DNA from: JAGQPD01 sp020426865 | GTDB lineage: Bacteria; Planctomycetota; Planctomycetia; Pirellulales; Pirellulaceae | Assembly (NCBI GenBank): GCA_041399065.1 | Contig: JAWKTN010000008.1 | Coordinates: 124,001-188,000 of the forward strand | Length of the DNA: 64,000 nucleotides | Reading direction: 5' to 3' | Program-made: the position numbers and the translations under genes | Part shown: in pieces, positions 32,329 to 39,805 of the stretch | Numbering within the stretch: position 1 is the first letter of the stretch | Layout: each line of letters starts with the position of its first letter | The notes under the pieces: model-generated | Told to the model about the DNA's origin: nothing | Database searches by the model: none | The model's input: the letters and a program-made list of their open reading frames with translations, nothing else

Positions 32329-34854
32329 TCAATCGAGATAAAAGAACTCGTTGAGGTTTAATAAAGTCAACGCATACAACTGCAGACTGCGCTGGCGATC
32401 CAGTTGATCGTGCGTCTGAAAGTTTTCTATCAATGCCACCCCCCGCCGAACTTCCTCAGCGGCCGGCTCGCGACACGTGACCAGCCGCAGGCCCAATCGC
32501 ACCTGTGCCGATACGTCGTCACCTGCCTCACGCCGCAACCGCTCCGCGAATACCTCCGCTTGCTGGTGGATAAACTGGCTGTTGAGCATTCCCAGGGCCT
32601 GAGTGGGCTGAGTGGTCGAAAACCGCACCGGGCACGAACTGTCCGGCTCCGCCAAATCAAAACTCTCTAACATGGGTGTCAGAAGCGATCGTTTGACGTG
32701 AATGTAGATGCTCCGTCGCGCGCGTTCGGTGTCCGGACTATTTCCCCAACCAGCGCCTGGTCGCGATTGCCCGGCAAGGACCTCTTGAGGGATGTCCGAG
32801 TAAAACCCGGGGCCGTACATCTGCGAGTTTAACCGGCCGTTGACTGCCAAGATCGAGTCGCGGATTTCTTCGGCCGTCAAGCGGCGAATGTCGAATCGCC
32901 ATAGATAGTTGTTGGTCGGATCGACTGCCGCATAGGCCGCGTCGCCCTGGCTGGACATGCGATACGTGTTGGATGTCATGATCAACCGGTGCAGTTGTTT
33001 CAACTGCCAGTTGCCGTCGATCATCTGATTGGCTAACCAGTCGAGCAGCTCTGGATGCGTGGGGGGATCCCCTTGAACTCCAAAGTTATTCGGGCTGCGG
33101 ACAATCCCCCGCCCGAAATGGAATTGCCATACTCGATTCGCCATGACGCGCGCTGTCAGTGGATTTTCGGCGCTGGCAATCCACTCGGCCAGTGCTGTCC
33201 GCCGTCCGGAACTATCGACGTCCTCCGGCAATGGTTCGATGACCGGTGGTTGGGCCCCCAGGATCGCTGGAAAACTTGGCTCTACCTGCGGACCCGGCAC
33301 ATGCGGATTTCCACGCAGTAGCACAAATGTCGCCGGGGCATTGCGCCCGGATTCCGTAACACAAAGTGCCAGTTCCGCGGGAGTCTTGTCGCCACGGAGC
33401 TTTTGTAATCGCTCACGAGCCTGCTGGTAGTCGACATAGACCGCTTCACCCAGCGTTTTGGGCCCCTTTTCCTGAAGTAGCTTTTGTAATTCACCACGGC
33501 GTCGATTGCGACGTTTTTCACGACTGTCCGGTGATTCGTCTGCTCCACCGGTCGGTTCATTCTCTTCTAGTCGAGTCAGAAAAACCGTCTCCAACTCTTG
33601 CACTTTCTTCGCCAGCGTGTCGATCTCCGCTTGCCGGCCCGCTTCACTTGCCGCATACTCCTCCCGAGCTTCTGCCGACGGAAAGATCGGCCGTTCGATA
33701 TTGCTTCCGCTCGTTTGCATCGGTGTGATGTTATGAAAGAATGCCAGCAGTCCGTAATAATCCTGCTGACGCAGCGGATCGATCTTGTGTTCGTGGCACC
33801 GAGCACAATCGATCGTCAGCCCTAAAAAAACTTGCCCGGTCGTTTTTACAATGTCGTCCAAGACATCGTACTTCAGTTGAGCCGGATCGCTGGGTTCGTC
33901 GTCCCATAGCCCGAGCCGATAGTAACCTGTGGCAATCATCTGGTCGGCCGTTGGTGACGCATGTTCGTCGCCAGCCAGCTGCTCGCGGATGAACTGGTCG
34001 TACGGCTTGTCGCTGTTAAAACTGCGAATGACATAATCTCGGTAACGCCATGCGTGAGGCTTTAAGCCGTCGCGTTCAAAACTGTTCGTCTCGGCAAACC
34101 GAACCAGGTCCAACCAGTAGCGGGCCCATTTTTCACCGTGTTGCGGAGATGCCAACAGCCGATCGATCAATCGCTCATACGCGTCTTCCCGCTGGTCCAA
34201 AAGAAACGCGGCGACCTCTTCCAGCGTTGGCGGCAAGCCGGTCAAGTCGTAAGTGGCCCGGCGGATCAATGCCACTCGGTCCGCCGGCTTGGCCGGCCGC
34301 ATCTCGTGCGTCTCCAAGCGATTCCGGACAAATGCGTCGATCGGGTTACGGACCCACGCTTGATCCTTGGGTTTGGGAACGTCTGGCCTCGACAATGGTT
34401 GAAACGCCCAGTGCGGTTGCCACTTCGCCCCTTCCACAATCCACTGCCGAATCGCCGCGACTTCGGCTTCCTTCAGCGGTGCACCCTCCGGCGGCATCCG
34501 CATGCTCTCGTCGTCCGTAGTGACCCGCTGCAAAATCGCACTCGCCGCGTCTTCGCCAGGAACAACGGCATGCTCCCCCGATTCCAATTCTGCAACCGCC
34601 GCGTCGCGACTATCCAGCCGCAAGCCGCCCTCCGCCGCGTCCGGCCCGTGACACGCATAACAACGCTTCGCCAACACCGGCTGGACCTGCCGACCAAAGT
34701 CGACACTCGGCACCGTACCTGACCGAGTGTCTTCCGCCGTGCTGTTGCTCTCTACTGCGGTTGACACAACCGCCAATACGCTCGACAGCAGCAAGCTCGC
34801 CAAGGCAATCGTAGTCCGTGGCAAAGGTACTTGTATCATGGTCGCCATTCTCAT
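32329..34854 (-). CDS. PSCyt1/DUF1549/DUF1553 secreted cytochrome protein (copy 2)
   Basis: 841-aa exported protein. Signal peptide TTIALASLLLSSVLAVVSTA; heme site AKRCYACHGPDAAEGGLRLD (CXXCH) and MRMPPEGAPL with possible axial Met; DUF1549 with NPIDAFVRNRLE, DLTGLPPTLEEVA, YWLDLVRFAETNSFERDG and EQLAGDEHASPT; a coiled-coil insertion (~400-480) containing a second possible element; DUF1553 with LAEWIASAENPLTARVMANRVWQFHFGRGIV and HPELLDWLANQMIDGNWQLKQLH. Three in-frame ATG codons lie within the first six codons, so the exact start is open. It is translated just before DUF1501 copy 2. Confidence 0.95.
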   Translation of the reverse strand: MRMATMIQVPLPRTTIALASLLLSSVLAVVSTAVESNSTAEDTRSGTVPSVDFGRQVQPVLAKRCYACHGPDAAEGGLRLDSRDAAVAELESGEHAVVPGEDAASAILQRVTTDDESMRMPPEGAPLKEAEVAAIRQWIVEGAKWQPHWAFQPLSRPDVPKPKDQAWVRNPIDAFVRNRLETHEMRPAKPADRVALIRRATYDLTGLPPTLEEVAAFLLDQREDAYERLIDRLLASPQHGEKWARYWLDLVRFAETNSFERDGLKPHAWRYRDYVIRSFNSDKPYDQFIREQLAGDEHASPTADQMIATGYYRLGLWDDEPSDPAQLKYDVLDDIVKTTGQVFLGLTIDCARCHEHKIDPLRQQDYYGLLAFFHNITPMQTSGSNIERPIFPSAEAREEYAASEAGRQAEIDTLAKKVQELETVFLTRLEENEPTGGADESPDSREKRRNRRRGELQKLLQEKGPKTLGEAVYVDYQQARERLQKLRGDKTPAELALCVTESGRNAPATFVLLRGNPHVPGPQVEPSFPAILGAQPPVIEPLPEDVDSSGRRTALAEWIASAENPLTARVMANRVWQFHFGRGIVRSPNNFGVQGDPPTHPELLDWLANQMIDGNWQLKQLHRLIMTSNTYRMSSQGDAAYAAVDPTNNYLWRFDIRRLTAEEIRDSILAVNGRLNSQMYGPGFYSDIPQEVLAGQSRPGAGWGNSPDTERARRSIYIHVKRSLLTPMLESFDLAEPDSSCPVRFSTTQPTQALGMLNSQFIHQQAEVFAERLRREAGDDVSAQVRLGLRLVTCREPAAEEVRRGVALIENFQTHDQLDRQRSLQLYALTLLNLNEFFYLD

Positions 34855-34994
34855 CGGTCAGGATCCTGCCCGGCAGTCGCCTAGCGCGCCGGGTCACTTC
34901 TGCCCTCGTTTCCAGCCAAACCCTGATTTTAACTGTTCGGCAGCGGCTTTCCAAGTCGAGCGAAAGTCGCCCAGGGGCGGTTGCCGAAGACTGA

Positions 34995-35044
34995 CGGCTG
35001 GGGACAGCCTGTGACATTACGGCTGGGGACAGCCGCGGAACATT
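34995..35044. repeat. Tandem pair of 25-bp hairpin repeat units
   Basis: Units at 34995-35019 and 35020-35044. The second begins with perfect CGGCTGGGGACAGCCG; the first has a terminal G-to-T change. Same 25-bp spacing as the pair at 2781-2830. Located between PSCyt copy 2 and the FAD oxidoreductase gene, 10 bp after the latter's stop codon in transcription direction. Confidence 0.85.
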
Positions 35045-35054
35045 GGCGTTGCTT

Positions 35055-37118
35055 TTATAAGGGTTCCAGTTGCAGGGCGTCGGCGACGACGTAGCCGTCG
35101 GTCTCGGACGTGCCGATCTCGACCTCGACCGTACTGTGAAACTCGAATTTCCCCAACGTTTTCCCGGCCAGTTCCGCTACGATCCCCTCACGCTGGTTGA
35201 CGACCACCAGAGCAGAACCGCCGGCATGTTGAATGGTCACCGGTACGTTCGTGGCACGGTTGCTGGATTCGGGATAGATCAATCGCACGCTATAGGTTCC
35301 CGGAGGGATGTTCTTTTTGAACCGCAATTTCTTTTGCCCTTTGTCCCGGTTCCCGTCATGACGATAACCTTGCCGATAGTAGGGTGTCGTGGATCGTGAC
35401 GATGGCCAGTCACCAATTTCTTCGGCTTCCTGGTCATCGATGACGATCCCCTGCAATTGCGGCATTCGGCGGCGGGGTGGGTGCGGCAATTCCAAGACCT
35501 GTTTGTCCTCTAGCAATTGTAATCGGAGTCTTTCGTACGGAACGGATTGCACGGACTGGGTGCCGTCAATCGCCAGGCACGCGGCCGTCGCGGCTGACTG
35601 ACCGAGGATCATGAAGACCGGTTCCATGCGAATCGAACCATACGCGCTGTGGCTGGCCGACAAGCATACCGAAACCAACAGATTTTCGCATTCGTCCTCT
35701 TGGGGCGTTAGCGAACCGTAGGCGATTTCGTAAGGGTAGGGCGTGCCGACGCCAATGTCCCCCTCGTTCTGGACGGTCCCTTCCGGTGTGACATACCGTT
35801 GGACATTATGCGAATCGATTGTGTAAGAACCCATACCGACCGATTCGGGCGTTTCGCGGTCGTCGAGGCAATCGTGTTCGGTCATCACGTAGCGGCCAAT
35901 CATTCGACGAGCTTCGCGAACGTAGATCTGATGCGGCCAATGGCCGTTGTCGATAAACTCATCACGCGACAAGCCCCACTTGGCCACGGCCGTGCGGACT
36001 TCGTCGGGAACGCGAGGGTCGTTGGCCATGAAGTGCATCAGCCCCATCTGGTATTGCCGGTGTTCTTCCAGAATCTCGCGACGACGCTCGTAGCTGGCCT
36101 CGGGGTAATCATAGTTGTACCCAATGTTGTCAGTACTGAACGGACCATGATTGTTCGTATCGGTCTTGCCGTTGGGTATCGCATCGAACTTTTGAAACAG
36201 CTCACGCCAACCCGTGTCGAGCACTCGTAAGAGCAGTTCATATTGCTGAGGATCGTAGTGCTCTGGTCGCGGAAAGGGGATGCTGTTTTCCGGGACGTTC
36301 GTCAAGCACATCCGGTAACAATAGGCCTGAATGCGTTTGTCTTCCGCTCCCTTGTTTCCGGGCGGATCGGCACTGACGCGCGGCAGCAGGCCGCTGGACG
36401 GATCACCGGGGACCACGTAGGGGTCAACGGGCTTTTTGAAATAGTGACTGTGGTGAAGCGTACCGACCTGCACACCGTTCCACGTTTCGCCATACGTCGC
36501 GTTAGCTTCGCGGCCAATCGTGTAACTGACGCCGGCCGTCGCCATTAAATCACCTTCATAGGTGGCGTCGATAAACATCTTTCCGCGATACTCGTTACCG
36601 CCAAGCATCCGGATGGCGACGATGCGGTTGTTTTCTTTGGTGACTCCGTTCTGGCGATCCAGCCACTGGTCACGGTCGACACGGATCCGATTTTCTTGTA
36701 CCAGTTGCTCGTACAGTTGTTCCGCCACATGAGGTTCGAAGACCCACATCGAGGGCCGGCCACCCGCATGCGTGGGACCGTCGATATGGCGGTCTTCCAT
36801 CTCTTCACGTTTTTGCCACTTCCACGCAAGTGGCGATTCATAATGCTGCCATATCCGCTCGTAGAACTCACGGCTGATTCCGCCAATAGCTCGCTTGTTG
36901 CCGGAATCCGTCCAGCCCAAGCCCCCCGACGTGAGGCCGCCCAAGTGTTTTTCGGGGGCGACAATCACCGCCGTTTTGCCCATTCGCTTGGCCTGGACCG
37001 CGGCCACCACCCCACTGCTGGTGCCGCCGTAGATGACTACGTCGTAACTTGCCGGCTGCGCCGCCACCCGTCCGGCAATCAACATCAAGTAGAGCAATAC
37101 AAGCAACTGCGATTTCAT
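35055..37118 (-). CDS. FAD-dependent oxidoreductase with golvesin-like C-terminal domain
   Basis: 687-aa secreted flavoprotein (PF12831-type). Start ATG 37118 with GAGG 7 nt upstream; signal peptide MKSQLLVLLYLMLIAGRVAA. The dinucleotide-binding motif is SYDVVIYGGTSSGVVAAVQAKRMGKTAVIV, followed by GGLTSGGLGWTDSGNKRAIGGISREFYERI and the GD-like motif GKMFIDATYEGDLMATAGVSYT, all typical of the family. C-terminal QSAATAACLAIDG closes the FAD fold. Residues ~590-687 (LRFKKNIPPGTYSVRLIYP ... YVVADALQLEPL) match a golvesin/xanthan lyase C-terminal beta-sandwich, probably carbohydrate binding. It lies 200 bp upstream of PSCyt copy 2 on the same strand with hairpin repeats in between. Substrate unknown. 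Confidence 0.93.
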   Translation of the reverse strand: MKSQLLVLLYLMLIAGRVAAQPASYDVVIYGGTSSGVVAAVQAKRMGKTAVIVAPEKHLGGLTSGGLGWTDSGNKRAIGGISREFYERIWQHYESPLAWKWQKREEMEDRHIDGPTHAGGRPSMWVFEPHVAEQLYEQLVQENRIRVDRDQWLDRQNGVTKENNRIVAIRMLGGNEYRGKMFIDATYEGDLMATAGVSYTIGREANATYGETWNGVQVGTLHHSHYFKKPVDPYVVPGDPSSGLLPRVSADPPGNKGAEDKRIQAYCYRMCLTNVPENSIPFPRPEHYDPQQYELLLRVLDTGWRELFQKFDAIPNGKTDTNNHGPFSTDNIGYNYDYPEASYERRREILEEHRQYQMGLMHFMANDPRVPDEVRTAVAKWGLSRDEFIDNGHWPHQIYVREARRMIGRYVMTEHDCLDDRETPESVGMGSYTIDSHNVQRYVTPEGTVQNEGDIGVGTPYPYEIAYGSLTPQEDECENLLVSVCLSASHSAYGSIRMEPVFMILGQSAATAACLAIDGTQSVQSVPYERLRLQLLEDKQVLELPHPPRRRMPQLQGIVIDDQEAEEIGDWPSSRSTTPYYRQGYRHDGNRDKGQKKLRFKKNIPPGTYSVRLIYPESSNRATNVPVTIQHAGGSALVVVNQREGIVAELAGKTLGKFEFHSTVEVEIGTSETDGYVVADALQLEPL

Positions 37119-37339
37119 AACGACCTCGGTGAAAGTGAAAATCATCCAGCGGAACGCTCGGAAACGACGCCAACTGCCGCACCGGCCGGCGAGATTAACC
37201 TCGGCGATTATACTGAGTAGGGATGCATCGCAAAACCACGCAATTCACCAGGCAGATATCGGAATCTTGAATAAATCCTGTCATAGCACGGGTCATTACT
37301 CGTAGTGTGGGCGGGTGATGGGTGAGCTGAGCGAACCGG

Positions 37340-37888
37340 ATGGACGAACTGCAACAAAGACTGGCGACCGGAGAGGAACAAGCTTACGCCCAACTGTTCG
37401 ATCAGCTGTCAGACCAGCTGTTTCACTATGCGGTTTGCCGAGTTGGATCGCGAGCGGACGCGAGTGACGTCGTGCAGGAGGCTTTTGTTCGACTGTTTCA
37501 ACGGCGACGCGCGCTGCTCGATGTCGAAAACCTAAATGCGTACATCTTTCGCATCGTGCGAAACGAGTCGCTGCGGCAGATGGAACGCACTGGCAGGCGT
37601 TTGTCGCAATTGAATGAACTGTACGAAATGCGGTCGGCGACGTTGGAGCACGTCGGCCACGCGTCCGACCTGGAATCGATCGAATCGGTCGAATCGGTCG
37701 CCGCAGCACTATGCGAATTGCCAGAGCACTACCGCGATATTGTTGAACTAAAGACATTCACATCGATGACATTCCGGGAGATCGCCGACGTGGTCAACAA
37801 GCCAGCTGGGACGGTTGCTACCTGGTATCGCCGCGGGTTGGAGATGATGCGCGTGAACTTGACAAGAGAGATTAGGCACGAGCAATGA
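37340..37888 (+). CDS. ECF-family RNA polymerase sigma factor
   Basis: 182-aa sigma factor. Sigma-2: QLFHYAVCRVGSRADASDVVQEAFVRLFQRRRAL, with the NLNAYIFRIVRNESLRQ helix; sigma-4: ALCELPEHYRDIVELKTFTSMTFREIADVVNKPAGTVATWYRRGLEMMR. Its stop codon overlaps the start of the next gene (37885), so translation is coupled to a single-span membrane protein, as in sigma/anti-sigma pairs. Divergent from the FAD oxidoreductase with 220 bp between start codons. Confidence 0.95.
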   Translation: MDELQQRLATGEEQAYAQLFDQLSDQLFHYAVCRVGSRADASDVVQEAFVRLFQRRRALLDVENLNAYIFRIVRNESLRQMERTGRRLSQLNELYEMRSATLEHVGHASDLESIESVESVAAALCELPEHYRDIVELKTFTSMTFREIADVVNKPAGTVATWYRRGLEMMRVNLTREIRHEQ

Positions 37889-38349
37889 ACCTGTCAGATG
37901 AGCAACGGATGGAGTACTTGTTAGCCCGGCTGCAGCCGGGCGAGCCACCTGCTGAGTTACGCTCGACCGTCCTGGACCGTTTACGCGAGGTAAAGAGGCA
38001 GGAGGCACGGGCCGAAAAACAACAACTCGTTGACGCCGCTGGCCCACGGCGCAGCGTGTGGCTCGACGCTGTACTGATTGCCGTGACGGCATGTGCACTT
38101 TCCGGGTTGTTGGTTAGTCGCAAAATCCAACAGCGACGGGTTACCGAGCTGATGGGGCCACGGCCAGCTCCAGCCAGACTCATTGCCACGATCGAAATGA
38201 TCGCTTGTGTGACAGATGAACAGACGACACGACAAATCGGCGAATGGCTCAGTCAGCGCCTTGCGGCTCCGCGGCATGATGAAGCTGAAAGCACGCGTGT
38301 GTTGCCATCGGCGGTGGCCGCGGTCGCCATCGAAAAAGGAAATCAATGA
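37885..38349 (+). CDS. Single-span membrane protein, possible anti-sigma factor
   Basis: 154-aa protein with a helical, charged cytoplasmic N-terminus (~residues 1-55), one transmembrane segment (SVWLDAVLIAVTACALSGLLV, ~57-77) and a ~75-residue outer part. No zinc-binding HXXXCXXC signature of zinc anti-sigma factors is visible. The start overlaps the ECF stop (ATGA) and the stop overlaps the start of the next gene. Topology and coupling suggest it controls the ECF factor; sequence alone does not prove this. Confidence 0.75.
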   Translation: MNLSDEQRMEYLLARLQPGEPPAELRSTVLDRLREVKRQEARAEKQQLVDAAGPRRSVWLDAVLIAVTACALSGLLVSRKIQQRRVTELMGPRPAPARLIATIEMIACVTDEQTTRQIGEWLSQRLAAPRHDEAESTRVLPSAVAAVAIEKGNQ

Positions 38350-39584
38350 CGGGGGATCATGCGATGAGCTACTGGAAATTGGGACTGCGTTTGGTGTTGG
38401 TCGTGGTGGCGGTAGTTTTGTTCGGATTGACGCTCGCCAGCTGGCGAGCGTACGCGCAACTGGACGATTGGATGGAAAAAACCCGAGCGGCCGGGGAACC
38501 GGTCAACCTGGCCGATCTCGAGCCGAAAGACGTGCTCCCCGACGATAATTCTGTGACATTGCTGCTGCAGGTGCGGGACAGTGCGAAGGCGTTGGAGAAA
38601 GAACTGATCGCCCTCGATGCCTGCCCACCGAAGATTGATGCGACGGCAGACGCAGATCCTGAACGGATCACAAAAATTGCGCTCGTGATCGGCGCTTATC
38701 CCGAGGCATTCGACGCCATCGACCGGGCTGCACAACGATCTCGCTTTGCCTGGCCTCGTGACTATACTGTCAGCGTCGAACAGTTTCTGGCAAGCTTGCT
38801 GGATAACACAAACGATATTCGCATGTTCGCTCGCCTACAAGACGCCCGTGCCCGGAGTTCGTTCCTTGCCGAAAAATACGACCAGGCGGCGCGACAGGCG
38901 CTGCAGATCGTCAGGATGGCCCGCTTGCAAGACGAAGAACCAACGCTGGTCTTGTATTTGGTGAATATCGCCTGCCGTAGCGTTGGCCTCTACACAATCA
39001 ACGGGATTTTGCAGGGAGGGCCAGTCTCTGCCGAGACGCACGAGGTGATTGAACAGGAATTGGCAGCATACGATGGTGCGAAGTCGTACGAACACGCGCT
39101 GAAAATGGAACGTGTCATCGGTTGTGAAAGCTTTCGCGGTTTCGTGTTGAAGCTCGGGCCAACGTGGACCGGCGGTTGGAATGAGTACTTGAGCGTGATG
39201 GACCATGAGCTGGCGAACGTTGGGAAGCTGCCGTACGAAATGTCCGAAAAAGATGCCATTGTGACACCCAAAAACGCTTTGGCTGCTGGTATCGTGCCCG
39301 CGATCAACGCATCACGCGAGGCAACCGTTCGTATTCAGATTTTCGTTAACTGCCTGAGGATACTCAACGCGATTCAGTCGCGCGGTATTGATGCCGATCC
39401 CGTTGTGTTAAGCTCGTTGGGCTTACCGCCATCGACCGTGCTAGACCCCTACTCCGGCAATCCGCTGATTGTCAAACGCTCGGATAAAGGCTGGCTGATC
39501 TACTCAGTGGGAATAGACCTTACCGATGACGGCGGTATGGTCGCTGGCCTCACCGATATTGGGTTTGGACCAGGGTTTCACTGA
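38346..39584 (+). CDS. Hypothetical planctomycete envelope protein (412 aa)
   Basis: Third gene of the ECF cluster. One N-terminal hydrophobic helix (LGLRLVLVVVAVVLFGLTLASW) anchors or exports it; the rest is a helical soluble domain with repeated helix pairs (YDQAARQALQIVRMARLQDE; TVRIQIFVNCLRILNAIQSRGI) and a C-terminal beta region ending DPYSGNPLIVKRSDKGWLIYSVGIDLTDDGG, seen in other planctomycete proteins of unknown role. Two starts are possible: ATG 38346 (AAGGA 6 nt upstream, 4-bp overlap with the previous stop) or ATG 38364 (GGGGG upstream). Function unknown; it may be the sensor or target of the ECF system. Confidence 0.8.
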   Translation: MTGDHAMSYWKLGLRLVLVVVAVVLFGLTLASWRAYAQLDDWMEKTRAAGEPVNLADLEPKDVLPDDNSVTLLLQVRDSAKALEKELIALDACPPKIDATADADPERITKIALVIGAYPEAFDAIDRAAQRSRFAWPRDYTVSVEQFLASLLDNTNDIRMFARLQDARARSSFLAEKYDQAARQALQIVRMARLQDEEPTLVLYLVNIACRSVGLYTINGILQGGPVSAETHEVIEQELAAYDGAKSYEHALKMERVIGCESFRGFVLKLGPTWTGGWNEYLSVMDHELANVGKLPYEMSEKDAIVTPKNALAAGIVPAINASREATVRIQIFVNCLRILNAIQSRGIDADPVVLSSLGLPPSTVLDPYSGNPLIVKRSDKGWLIYSVGIDLTDDGGMVAGLTDIGFGPGFH

Positions 39585-39619
39585 GAATTCCGCCGATCGC
39601 TTCTCGGCGCTTGAGGGAA

Positions 39620-39664
39620 GGTAGGACGATGAGGGGCAGGACGATGTGGGGCAGGATGATGTGG
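39620..39664. repeat. Three 15-bp tandem repeats
   Basis: GGCAGGACGATGTGG-type unit at 39620, 39635 and 39650, each with one to three changes, in the 220-bp region between convergent genes. Confidence 0.75.
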
Positions 39665-39713
39665 TGTAGTCTCTGGCGTGTGATATTGCTGCGTAATCTA
39701 AACTGTGTGGAGC

Positions 39714-39736
39714 AATACTGTATGGTTCGAGGTATT
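39714..39736 (-). repeat. 23-bp interspersed repeat, copy 3
   Basis: On the minus strand: AATACCTCGAACCA, TAC, AGTATT. Seventy base pairs downstream of the giant gene's stop codon in its transcription direction. Confidence 0.8.
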
Positions 39737-39805
39737 CTGATCCGCCAAGAGCTGTATTAACGGCGCGAGTGACGGCCCCGATCGAACTCAAGTCGGAGGA
39801 TGAAG

